Origin: Hyphomonas sp.
GTDB lineage: Bacteria > Pseudomonadota > Alphaproteobacteria > Caulobacterales > Hyphomonadaceae
NCBI RefSeq assembly: GCF_016125515.1
Contig: NZ_WGLO01000002.1
Span: 124,001-188,000 of the forward strand
Direction of reading: 5' to 3'
Length of the DNA: 64,000 nucleotides
Part shown: positions 19,167 to 28,710 of the stretch, in pieces
Position numbering within the stretch: position 1 is the stretch's first letter
Layout: each line of letters opens with the position of its first letter
Program-made: the position numbers and the translations under genes
Notes under the pieces: generated by a model
Database searches by the model: none
What the model was told of the DNA's origin: nothing
The model's input: only the letters and a program-made list of their open reading frames with translations

Positions 19167-19538
19167 TCAACCCAGCGCGGCAAGTTCTGTGTCGGTGAAG
19201 GTCCGGGCGCGGGAGAGGAAGCGGCGCTCGCGGCCATTGTCGAGCGAGAACATCCCGCCCCGGCCGGGCACGACATCGAGGATCAGCTGGGTGTGTTTCC
19301 AGGCCTCGAACTGGCTCTCGGAAATGAAGACCTTCACCCCGTCGATCTCGCCGAGGCAGATGTCGACCTCGCCGACCCGGAAATCGCTGACCGGGTAGCA
19401 CATCGGGCTCGACCCGTCGCAGCAGCCGCCGGACTGATGGAATAGGATGTCGGGATGATCCTTTCGGATCTCCGCGATCAGGTCGCGCGCCGCCGGGGTG
19501 GCAGTCACGCGCGGCGGCCGGGTCATGGGCGGGCTCAT
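19167..19538 (-). CDS. DUF779 domain protein
   Basis: 123 residues from ATG 19538, preceded by AGAGG. The DUF779 signature HQSGGCCDGSSPMCYP is intact, with its three clustered cysteines, followed by FISESQFEAWKHTQLILDVVPGRGG-type sequence near residues 70-95. The function is unknown; the family is repeatedly found beside acetaldehyde-type aldehyde dehydrogenases, as here, where it follows the dehydrogenase after about 100 bp. The cysteines suggest metal or thiol chemistry, which is inference. Confidence 0.88.
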   Translation of the reverse strand: MSPPMTRPPRVTATPAARDLIAEIRKDHPDILFHQSGGCCDGSSPMCYPVSDFRVGEVDICLGEIDGVKVFISESQFEAWKHTQLILDVVPGRGGMFSLDNGRERRFLSRARTFTDTELAALG

Positions 19539-19573
19539 GCATCACCTCTAAGCACCGGCCGGGCGGAGCGGCA

Positions 19574-19614
19574 AGTTCCGGCGCGTCTGGGTGGGAGTAC
19601 GCCGCGCCGGAACT
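19574..19614 (-). repeat. Intergenic hairpin between aldehyde dehydrogenase and DUF779
   Basis: A 12-bp perfect inverted repeat (AGTTCCGGCGCG at 19574-19585, CGCGCCGGAACT at 19603-19614) with a 17-nt loop. No T-run follows in either direction, so it is more likely an mRNA processing or stability element than a simple terminator. A second 7-bp hairpin at 19621-19644 abuts the dehydrogenase stop. Confidence 0.6.
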
Positions 19615-19644
19615 GCTCATTCGCCGGGAGGGGATCTCCGGCGA

Positions 19645-21168
<1,524 letters not shown>

Positions 21169-21280
21169 TTGGTGTTTCCTCTTCCAGTTTGCACGCTTCG
21201 TCATGGTGCGAAGACTGGAGAGAAGGATCGTCCCGCAGGCGGGCCGTGTCAGCCCGGCGCGGCGGGCGCTCGGTCAGAAG

Positions 21281-21298
21281 TGTCTCAGAACTGAGACA
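21281..21298. promoter_or_regulatory. Palindromic operator candidate upstream of aldehyde dehydrogenase
   Basis: TGTCTCAGAACTGAGACA: perfect 8-bp arms around a 2-bp centre. It lies 113 bp upstream of the dehydrogenase start and 17 bp after the regulator's stop. Its position between the two makes it the likely binding site of the neighbouring Fis-type helix-turn-helix regulator. Confidence 0.65.
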
Positions 21299-21315
21299 GG
21301 TTGACCGGAGAAAGA

Positions 21316-22305
21316 TCAGCCGCTGGTGACGCCAAGCCGTTCCATGCGCCGGTAGAGCGTCGCCCGGCTGATGCCGAGGGCGCGGGCGGCGGCGGCCATG
21401 TTGCCATCGGCGCGGGCGATGGCGCGCTTCAGTTCCCGCCGCTCGGCGCTGTCGAGGCCGACGCCGCGCTGATCGGAATCGCCGAACACATCGCCAGCCG
21501 GGCGCGGCGTCGCGAAGGCGTCCGGGCCGAGGCTGTAGACTTGCCGGGCCGCGCGGGTGGCGCCGATCACCAGATCGTCCGCATCGACCGCGAACAGGAC
21601 CGCGCCGCGCTGGCCGTCACCGCGCCCGCGCACGATGCGCCGGCCGGAGAAGACGCTCTGGAAATGGTCGGCCTCGATCTGCCGGGCGGCGTCAGCCACC
21701 GTCTGCGCGATCAGCGTGGCGAACGGCTGCGTCAGGTCTGACCGGCAGGAGGAGACATCCAGCACTGCCGCCAGCTCGCCCTCCTCATCGAAGACCGGCG
21801 CGCCCATGCAGGTCATCACCGTATTGCTGTCGCGGAAATGCTGGTCGCGGTAGACCGTGATGACACGCTGCTCGGCAATGCAGGTACCGATGCCATTGGT
21901 GCCTTGCGTGGACTCCGACCAGTCGGCGCCCTGCCACAGGCCGGCGGCGCGGAACACGCCTTCATCCGCCTCGGGCGTGCGCTGGTCGAGCACGATACCG
22001 CCGGTGTCGCACAGGAAGATGCTGCAACCGGCCAGGCTGAGACTGGCGTGCAGACGGTCCATGACCGGATTGGAAATCTCCAGCATCCGGCCCAGCATTT
22101 CGCGGCGCTGCAACAGACCGGACACGTCGATGCGGACGTCCCGGCGCGGCGCATCCGGCGCAAGCCCGTGCGTCGTGAGCGAGCGGGCCCAGGAGGCGGC
22201 GATGGTGGAGCGGGCGGCGCCCGACCGGGACAGGGCGACCTCGCGCACAACATCGGCATGGGCGCCTGAAGGCGCGGCAGCGGACGGATCGGCCTTCTTG
22301 TCCAT
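21316..22305 (-). CDS. AcoR-like GAF/Fis-HTH regulator lacking the AAA+ domain
   Basis: 329 residues from ATG 22305. The N-terminal half matches the activator AcoR: RSTIAASWARSL near residue 35, then a GAF sensor with DQRTPEADEG, STQGTNGIGTCIAEQRVITV and GAPVFDEEGELAAVLDVSS. After a short variable, PAS-like region (about 225-270) comes a Fis-type helix-turn-helix with AAARALGISRATLYRRMERLG. The sigma-54-interacting AAA+ module of about 230 residues, with its GAFTGA motif, is completely absent and no frameshift is seen. It therefore cannot be a classical sigma-54 activator; direct repression or activation of the adjacent dehydrogenase is likely. Confidence 0.85.
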   Translation of the reverse strand: MDKKADPSAAAPSGAHADVVREVALSRSGAARSTIAASWARSLTTHGLAPDAPRRDVRIDVSGLLQRREMLGRMLEISNPVMDRLHASLSLAGCSIFLCDTGGIVLDQRTPEADEGVFRAAGLWQGADWSESTQGTNGIGTCIAEQRVITVYRDQHFRDSNTVMTCMGAPVFDEEGELAAVLDVSSCRSDLTQPFATLIAQTVADAARQIEADHFQSVFSGRRIVRGRGDGQRGAVLFAVDADDLVIGATRAARQVYSLGPDAFATPRPAGDVFGDSDQRGVGLDSAERRELKRAIARADGNMAAAARALGISRATLYRRMERLGVTSG

Positions 22306-22425
22306 CCGCCAAGCGTAACACGGCAAGGCGCCCGGTCAATCTTGTGGACCGCTTCAGCGCGGGCGTCCGGACGCAGCTTTGGGCTGGCCGGTTGACAGGT
22401 TTTTTGGGCTTTTCGACTGCCGCTC

Positions 22426-22500
22426 ATCCCGGCGAAAGCCCGCGGCCAGCGCAACAAGATTGCGCCCATCAGACTGGATCCCGGCTTTAGCCGGGATGAG
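22426..22500. repeat. REP-like palindromic repeat pair
   Basis: Two oppositely oriented copies of a palindromic unit: CTCATCCCGGCGAAAGCC at about 22427-22444 and ATCCCGGCTTTAGCCGGGAT at 22478-22497 with GAG after it. Together they form a large potential cruciform just downstream of the reverse-strand gene ending at 22521. This resembles the dispersed intergenic REP/BIME elements common in alphaproteobacterial genomes and may also act as a transcript end. Confidence 0.6.
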
Positions 22501-22520
22501 CTGGAGAGGAGAGGTTGGGG

Positions 22521-24092
22521 TCAGCGGGCCGGGACGTGGGCGGCGATGAGTTGGGGACCGCCGGCGGCAAAGGCGCGTTCGAGGGCCGTGTCGAACTCTT
22601 CGGCGGTCGTGGCGTTTACGGCCGGCACACCCTGCGCCTCCGAAAGCTTGACCCAGTCTATCTCAGGGCGGCCGAGGCCGAGCAGGTCTTCGGCGACGCG
22701 GCCTGGATTACCGGCGCCGGTGCGAGCGAGTTCGATGTTCAGGATACGGTAGGAATGGTTGACGAAGATGACGTTGACGACGTCGACGCCTTCGCGCGCC
22801 ATGCTCCACAAGGCCTGGTTGGTGTACATCGCGGCGCCGTCGCCGGAGAGGCAAAGCACCTTGGCACGGCCTTTCGCGGCCACGGCGGCGCCGAGCGCGA
22901 GCGGCAGGCCCTGCCCGATGGCGCCGCCCGTGAGCATCATCCATTCGTGCGGACGGGCGCGGCCGGTCATCATGAAGCAGGGCAGACCGTTGGAGACGCC
23001 ATCATCGGAAACGAAGGTGCCTTCCGGCATGTGGCGGGCGATGGAGGCGCCAACCGTTGCCGCGTTCAGCGCGCCGGTGGGCTGGCCCGGCAGGTCGAGC
23101 GGTGCGGCGTCGGCAGAGGCCTTGGCGCCGAGGGCATCAGCGAGCGCGCCGAGGATCGCCGCGCTGTCGGATTCGGGGCCGCCGAGGACCATCGGGGTGC
23201 AGCCGTCCGGCACCAGCACGCTCGGCTTGCCCGGATAGGAGAAAAAGGCGACCGGCACCTGCGTGCCCGCGACCAGCATTAGGTCCGAGCCTTCAAGATC
23301 AGCCATCGCGCCTTCGGCGAAATACTGCATCCGGTCCGGCGCAAAGAGGCCGGCGCCGCGCGCCTGGCGCGGGAAGAACGTGTCGGTGATCACGCGCAAG
23401 CCGGCGGCCTTGAGACGCGCGGCATGGGCGAGACCAGCGGGCGCCAGCGCGGTGCCGTTGATCAGGATGACCGGCTTCTTCGCCGCGCGCACCGCCTTGG
23501 CGGCCGCGTCGATACGGCCAGCATCGGGCGCGCGCCGCGATGGACGCTTGCGGGCCTTGCCGGGGACGCCGCCTTCGTTCCAAGCGGTGTCGGCCGGCAG
23601 CAGCAGCGAGACCGGGCCGGAGACCGGGCCGAAGCTTGCCTCCCAGGCCTCGGCGGCGAGATTGCCGGCGTCGGCAACAGAATTGGCAGACTTGATCCAG
23701 ATCGAGTTCGGGCCTGCGAGGCCGAGGATGTTGGAGGTGAGCGGCGCATCATAGCGCAGGTGGGGCACGGCATGATCGCCGATCACGTTGACCATCGGCG
23801 TCCAGGCACGCTTGGCGTTGTGGATGTTGGCGCCGCCATTCAGGAAGCCGGCGCCGAGGTGCAGCAGCGTCATCGCAGGCCCGCCGGTGACGCGGGCATG
23901 GCCATCGGCGGCGCCGGTGGCGACGCCTTCGAAGAGGCAGAGCACCGAGCGGATGCGCGGCTCGTGGTCGAGCGCGGTGACGAGGTGCATTTCCGAGGTG
24001 CCGGGGTTGGCGAAGCAGGCGGTGACGCCATGGTCTGCCAGGGTTGAAACCAGCGCTTGTGCGCCCGTCATGCCGGTGTCTGCCGCAGCCAT
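22521..24092 (-). CDS. Thiamine diphosphate-dependent enzyme, acetolactate synthase/benzoylformate decarboxylase type
   Basis: 523 residues from ATG 24092 behind GGGAGG. Three domains are clear: an N-terminal PYR domain (FANPGTSEMHLVTAL with the cofactor-activating Glu in CLFEGVATGAADGHARV), a central domain with KKPVILINGTAL, and a C-terminal PP domain with the TPP/Mg motif GDGAAMYTNQALWSM...VNHSYRILN. Such proteins are usually annotated as acetolactate synthase large subunit, but no small subunit or other ilv gene is nearby, so a 2-oxoacid decarboxylase acting on an aromatic or branched substrate is at least as likely. Confidence 0.85.
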   Translation of the reverse strand: MAAADTGMTGAQALVSTLADHGVTACFANPGTSEMHLVTALDHEPRIRSVLCLFEGVATGAADGHARVTGGPAMTLLHLGAGFLNGGANIHNAKRAWTPMVNVIGDHAVPHLRYDAPLTSNILGLAGPNSIWIKSANSVADAGNLAAEAWEASFGPVSGPVSLLLPADTAWNEGGVPGKARKRPSRRAPDAGRIDAAAKAVRAAKKPVILINGTALAPAGLAHAARLKAAGLRVITDTFFPRQARGAGLFAPDRMQYFAEGAMADLEGSDLMLVAGTQVPVAFFSYPGKPSVLVPDGCTPMVLGGPESDSAAILGALADALGAKASADAAPLDLPGQPTGALNAATVGASIARHMPEGTFVSDDGVSNGLPCFMMTGRARPHEWMMLTGGAIGQGLPLALGAAVAAKGRAKVLCLSGDGAAMYTNQALWSMAREGVDVVNVIFVNHSYRILNIELARTGAGNPGRVAEDLLGLGRPEIDWVKLSEAQGVPAVNATTAEEFDTALERAFAAGGPQLIAAHVPAR

Positions 24093-24149
24093 TCCTGCCT
24101 CCCGATTTTTGTCTTGCGTCCGGTGCTTAGGCGAAAACCGAGCTGGGTG

Positions 24150-24215
24150 CAAAAGCGAAACGGGCCGCACGGCGAACTGGAAGCAAGGGGTCTTCCGTGA
24201 TCGCTGTGCGGCCCG
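24150..24215 (-). terminator. Large stem-loop with T-rich tail upstream of the TPP enzyme
   Basis: Perfect 10-bp arms CGGGCCGCAC (24161-24170) and GTGCGGCCCG (24206-24215) enclose a 35-nt loop that can itself form GGAAG/CTTCC. Reading on the reverse strand, TTTCGCTTTT follows. It lies about 70 bp before the start of the gene at 24092 and about 135 bp after the ligase stop, so it is either the ligase terminator or an attenuator-like leader. Confidence 0.6.
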
Positions 24216-24351
24216 CCCTAAGCCAAAGGGGAATGGCTGAGCTGCAGCATACACTACAGCCTGAGCCAGACTATACCGTTCAGAATAGAGAAATCGAGCC
24301 CTGCACAATGCTCATGTTTGCTTTCAGCCGCGACAAGACGCGCGGGTCAAT

Positions 24352-26220
24352 TCAAATCAGGAGCTTACCCGGCGAAGGCTCTGCAGCATAAAGTAGCGAA
24401 ATCTGGTCCGCTCGGATTTCCTGGGTGCGCGACTGGTTGATGTAGCCCTTCTCGGTGATCTCGCCGAGGTCGGATTGGGGCTGTGTGGTCTGCAACAGGA
24501 TCCGCGCGATCCGCGAGGCGGCGTTCGGATTCTTGCGGTTGTAGTCTTCCAGCGCGCGGCGCAGCGCGGTCTCGATGGCGGGGTGCTTGACGAGGGCGTC
24601 GAGTGGCAGCGGACCGCCGGTGAGCCGGTGGCAATAGGTCTCGTTGAGGAAGCCGAGCAGGCCGATCTCGTCGTGGTTCAGGCCGCAGACGATGGCGTCC
24701 GACAAGATGCCGCCGGTGGCTGCAACCGCGGCGACACGGACCGAGCCGGTGGAGACCCAGGTGCCGCTGGCGAGCTTGAACTCCTCCACCGTGCGACCAT
24801 CGAAAGCGAGGCCCTTCTCGGGCACGGCGGGATCGACGAAGCGGACGGCGTCGCCGAGGCGGTAATAACCTTCCTCGTCGAACGCTTCTGCGGTCTTTTC
24901 CGGATTCCGGAAGTAGCCGGGCGTGACGTTGACGCCCTTGACGCGCAGTTCGAGCTTGGTGCCGGTGGGCACGAGCTTGAACGTGTTGCCGGGCAGCGGC
25001 AGGCCGATCAGGCCCATCGTGCCATTCGGCCAGTGGACGTTGGACGCGGTGGGCGACGTCTCGGTGGCGCCATAGCCGGCCGACAGCGAGATGCGCTCAC
25101 CCGTGATGCGGACGGCGACATCCTGGATGCGTTCGTAGATGTCCTGGCCCATTGCGGCGCCGCCATAGGCCATGGAGATGAGGCGCGAGAAGAAGACTTC
25201 GGCCAGCGCGTCATCCTGCTCCAGCGCGGTGGCGAGCGCGGCCCAGGCCTGCGGCACGGTCGTGTGCTGGGTGGTGGGGATTTCCTTCAGGTTACGGAGC
25301 ATCTCCGGCAGACGCTGGGGCGTCGGCGCGCCCTGGCAGATATACAGCGTGCCGCCCCAGTCCAGCATGTTGTGCAGGATGGAATGGGTGCCGTAGGTGT
25401 GGCTCCAGGGCAGGAAGTTCACCATGACCTGCGGACCGCTGGTAAGCTCATCAAGGCGTTCCTCGTTCCAGACCGAGCGGATCATCTTCGCGTTCGCGGC
25501 GACCATGCCATGCGTGTTGATGACGGCCTTGGGCTCGCCGGTGGAGCCGGAGGTGAGCATGTACTTGGCGACAGTCGACGGCGTCAGCGCGGCATAGGCG
25601 GCATCGACCGCGTCGCCCGCCAGCCCGGCGAAATCCTCGAAGCTGACGGCGCGGGGCACGTCGGGCGCGTTGCGGGAATAGATGACGAGCCGGTCGCCGA
25701 GATCCATGCCGTTCAGGGCGCGCTGGTATTCGGCGCCGTCTTCCACATAGATGAATGTCGGCTGGGTCAGCCGGTCGATATAGTTGAGGCGCACCAGGTC
25801 CTGGCTGAGGAGCGCATAGGCGGGCGTGACCGGGACGACCGGGCTGCCGGACCACATGGCAGCATACATCAGGAGCGCATGGTCTATCGAGTTCTTGGAC
25901 AGGATCATCAACGGCGCGCCCTGCCCTGCCCCTTCGCTGAGGAAGGCGGCAGCAAGGCGCTTGACCTCGGCAAGACCCTCCGCATACGTCACCTCGCGCC
26001 AGCCGGGCCGGGCGGGATCGGTGGGCCAGCGCTCGGCGAGCCAGACCTGGTCCGGGCGCTCGGCGGCCCACTTCACCAGCGGCGCCAGCATGTGCGGCGG
26101 ATGCGGCTTCAGCGGCTGGCCGTTGGAGAGATAGATCGTACCGTCCGGGCGCCGGTCGATATTGACCTTGAGCGGCAGGTACGGAACCTCTCGGAACGGG
26201 ATATGGGCGGTCTTGCTCAT
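24352..26220 (-). CDS. Feruloyl-CoA synthetase-type acyl-CoA ligase
   Basis: 622 residues from ATG 26220. AMP-binding motifs are YMLTSGSTGEPKAVINTHGM (P-loop), SAGYGATETSPTA (A5), YRLGDAVRFVD (A7) and the short DGRTVEEFKLASGTWVSTGS (A8 region), the last typical of feruloyl-CoA synthetases rather than fatty acyl ligases. These enzymes activate hydroxycinnamates such as ferulate with ATP and CoA in the cytoplasm. No hydratase-lyase (ech) or vanillin dehydrogenase gene is adjacent, so a different aromatic acid is possible. It is probably followed on the same strand by the TPP enzyme. Confidence 0.87.
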   Translation of the reverse strand: MSKTAHIPFREVPYLPLKVNIDRRPDGTIYLSNGQPLKPHPPHMLAPLVKWAAERPDQVWLAERWPTDPARPGWREVTYAEGLAEVKRLAAAFLSEGAGQGAPLMILSKNSIDHALLMYAAMWSGSPVVPVTPAYALLSQDLVRLNYIDRLTQPTFIYVEDGAEYQRALNGMDLGDRLVIYSRNAPDVPRAVSFEDFAGLAGDAVDAAYAALTPSTVAKYMLTSGSTGEPKAVINTHGMVAANAKMIRSVWNEERLDELTSGPQVMVNFLPWSHTYGTHSILHNMLDWGGTLYICQGAPTPQRLPEMLRNLKEIPTTQHTTVPQAWAALATALEQDDALAEVFFSRLISMAYGGAAMGQDIYERIQDVAVRITGERISLSAGYGATETSPTASNVHWPNGTMGLIGLPLPGNTFKLVPTGTKLELRVKGVNVTPGYFRNPEKTAEAFDEEGYYRLGDAVRFVDPAVPEKGLAFDGRTVEEFKLASGTWVSTGSVRVAAVAATGGILSDAIVCGLNHDEIGLLGFLNETYCHRLTGGPLPLDALVKHPAIETALRRALEDYNRKNPNAASRIARILLQTTQPQSDLGEITEKGYINQSRTQEIRADQISLLYAAEPSPGKLLI

Positions 26221-26346
26221 GGCGGTCTTCAATCTCCCCGCAGGGCGCCGGGCGGCGGCCATGCCTCGTGTTTTCTGTTGTGCTAGCTCGCGCAGTGCGC
26301 CGGAAAGGGCAAGCCCCATCCCCGGCCGGGGTGCAGCCGGAGGATG

Positions 26347-27765
26347 TCAGTTCGCGCCGCCGGCGAGCTCCTTCATGATGACATACCAATGGTCGAGCCC
26401 GTCATAGAAGGCACTGACCAAAAGACGCTCATTGAGACCGTGTGCGAAGGTATCGTTCGGTTTGGACGCACCGCCGCCAATACCGACCGTGTCATAGCCG
26501 AGGTTGCGGTAATGCATGCCGTCGGTGCCACCCGACGACATGTGCGGAAGAATCGCCAGCCCGTCGAGACCGCGTTCCGCGAGCGCGGCCTTCACCGCCG
26601 CAAGGACCTCATCGGGAATTCTGGATTCCGGGCTCTCGACGAGATTGGAAATCCGCTTGAACTTGACGGCGTCATTTCCGACGACGTCCTTCAAGGTCTG
26701 CTCGGTGGCGTCGATACCCACGCCCGGGAAGATGCGGCAGTTGATGGTGGCGGTCGCCCATTGAGGAAGCGCGTTGTCGGCATGGCCGGCGCGCAGCATG
26801 GTGGCGATGCAGGTGGTGCCGGTCGTGCCAACAGTGGAGGGGTCGGCGCGCAACACTGCGATGGCGGACGCGTCGGCAGGATTTTCGGCGAAGGCCAGCA
26901 TCGCCTCGCCGAGCGGGCCCGGCGTCTGTCCACCGGCGGCGCGGAAGGATGCGAGCGTCAACGGGCTGTGCATGACCGGGAACTTGTAGGCCTCGATCTT
27001 CTTGAGCGCATCGGCGAGTTCATAGATCGCGTTGTCGGCGCGCGGGGCGGACGAGTGGCCGCCGGGATTGGTGACTGTCAGCTCGAAGCTGGCATAGGTC
27101 TTCTCCGCGCCCTGTATGCTGTAGAACAAGGCCTGGCCATCCATGCCGAGGGTCAGCCCGCCGGCGTCGGCGTTCAGGACATAGGCCGGATCGACATGGC
27201 CGGCGATGTACTCGGCCTGCGCACGCGTGGACACCATTCCGGTTTCCTCGTCACCGGACAGGGCGATAACGAGATCGCGGTCCGGCTTGAACCCTTCCTG
27301 CCTCAGCCGGATGAAATTCGAGACAAGACTGACGACACCGTACTTGTTGTCGGATGTACCACGGCCGAAGAAGTAGCCGTCCTCCTCGATCAATTCGAAC
27401 GGATAGCGCACCCAGCTTTCCGGGAGCGCATCTACCACATCCATGTGGGCGAGGAAGACGATCGGTTTTTGCTTCGGCGTGCCATCCGCGCGATACCACA
27501 CCATAAGGCCCTGGACCTGCTCGCCATCATTGTCGTGGTCGGTGATCCGGATGTCGGATTCTGCAAAGCCGGCGGCTTTCAGCTCGCTGGCGAGGTAGTC
27601 TACCAGCTCATGCGTCTTGCCCTGCCCGCGCGCCGTGCGGATCTCAACGGCCGTCTGGTAGAGCTCGCGCGCCGCCTGTTCGAACTCGGTACGCTCCTCA
27701 GCGATAGCTACCGGGGCGACAAGAAGCAGGGCAGACGCAAACAGGGCAGCCGGCTTGAAGGACAT
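26347..27765 (-). CDS. Secreted M20-family metallopeptidase
   Basis: 472 residues with a cleavable signal peptide (about 1-22, ending APVAIA), so a periplasmic enzyme. The M20 zinc site is present: LAHMDVVD, GRGTSDNKYGV with the bridging Asp, SGDEETGM with the catalytic Glu pair, then a dimerisation domain with TNPGGHSSAPRADNAIYELA, and a final zinc His in ERLLVSAFYDG-type context. Members are carboxypeptidases or aminoacylases; the substrate is not known. It precedes the acyl-CoA ligase by about 125 bp. Confidence 0.92.
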   Translation of the reverse strand: MSFKPAALFASALLLVAPVAIAEERTEFEQAARELYQTAVEIRTARGQGKTHELVDYLASELKAAGFAESDIRITDHDNDGEQVQGLMVWYRADGTPKQKPIVFLAHMDVVDALPESWVRYPFELIEEDGYFFGRGTSDNKYGVVSLVSNFIRLRQEGFKPDRDLVIALSGDEETGMVSTRAQAEYIAGHVDPAYVLNADAGGLTLGMDGQALFYSIQGAEKTYASFELTVTNPGGHSSAPRADNAIYELADALKKIEAYKFPVMHSPLTLASFRAAGGQTPGPLGEAMLAFAENPADASAIAVLRADPSTVGTTGTTCIATMLRAGHADNALPQWATATINCRIFPGVGIDATEQTLKDVVGNDAVKFKRISNLVESPESRIPDEVLAAVKAALAERGLDGLAILPHMSSGGTDGMHYRNLGYDTVGIGGGASKPNDTFAHGLNERLLVSAFYDGLDHWYVIMKELAGGAN

Positions 27766-27842
27766 AGAAAACTCCGGATTTCGTGGACATCAGGACAGGC
27801 GGAAACTTTGACGGGTCCGCGCGGCAGGGCAAGCCCCAAGGC

Positions 27843-28649
27843 TCAGGGTTCGAACCCTTCATTCTCGATATAGATGACGTTTCCGCAGTGGCGGCAATGC
27901 ACCGAATCTCTGTCATGACGATGGAGGCCGCATTTTGTGCACTCGACATCGACTTTCTCCGACGGCGTGACCAGCTCCTTGAGCAGGCGGAGAAAGAGGG
28001 TGACGCCGAGCAGCATGATAACGATGGGCAGGACACGGCCACTCCAGCCGACGAGCACGACATCGCCATAGCCGGTCGTCGTCAGGCTGGTAACGGTGAA
28101 GTAGAAGGCGTCGAGATAGTTGTGGATATCCGAGCCCGGCTTGCGGACCTGATTGGCATAGACCAGCGCCGACATGATGAAGAGAAAGACGACGAGGTTA
28201 ACTGCCCGCTCAATCACGGCGCGGTGCAGCCGCAGGTATTTGGCGAGCGGGCTGCGCTCATTGAGGATGCTGAAGGCGCGCGCGACCCGCAGCGCGCGGA
28301 TGACCCGCAGGAAGGCATAGTTCTGCGAGATCAGCGGCGCGAGCATGGAGAAGACCACGATCAGGTCTGCAATATTCATGAAGCGCATGAAGAAGCGGCG
28401 CTTGGTCGGGGCGATATAGAAGCGCGCGACAAGATCGAGCGCGATGACCGAGCCGATCGTATAGTCCAGCCAGTGGTGCACACCGGAATGCGGCAGGAAG
28501 GGCGAGGCCAGGAAATAGCTGATCGTCAGGATGTCGAAGATGAACACGGCCCAGCGAAACGCGACCGGCCACGCGCCGACACCTTCGTAGAGCCAGATCA
28601 GCGTGCGCCGCAGGCCGATACTCTTGCGCGCCGGTACCGTATCGTTCAT
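27843..28649 (-). CDS. Six-helix potassium channel with C-terminal zinc ribbon
   Basis: 268 residues. Helices S1-S4 form a voltage-sensor-like region, S4 being RVIRALRVARAFSIL with regularly spaced arginines, followed by S5, a pore helix and the potassium selectivity filter TTTGYGD (190-196), and S6. Instead of a nucleotide-binding or RCK domain, the C-terminus ends with a four-cysteine zinc ribbon, Cys237/Cys240 and Cys252/Cys255 (C-x2-C-x11-C-x2-C). Potassium selectivity follows from the filter; the ribbon's role is unknown. It is a single-gene unit between the M20 peptidase and an HD hydrolase. Confidence 0.9.
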   Translation of the reverse strand: MNDTVPARKSIGLRRTLIWLYEGVGAWPVAFRWAVFIFDILTISYFLASPFLPHSGVHHWLDYTIGSVIALDLVARFYIAPTKRRFFMRFMNIADLIVVFSMLAPLISQNYAFLRVIRALRVARAFSILNERSPLAKYLRLHRAVIERAVNLVVFLFIMSALVYANQVRKPGSDIHNYLDAFYFTVTSLTTTGYGDVVLVGWSGRVLPIVIMLLGVTLFLRLLKELVTPSEKVDVECTKCGLHRHDRDSVHCRHCGNVIYIENEGFEP

Positions 28650-28710
28650 CAGGTCGCCTCCCCAGTGTATTTATTGCCGTTCAGGCGTGCGGTGTCACGG
28701 GGGCGACTAC

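Noticed and set aside
21169-21280. Sigma-54 promoter before the aldehyde dehydrogenase
   Set aside because: A TGACACG word is present but the TTGC element is at the wrong spacing.
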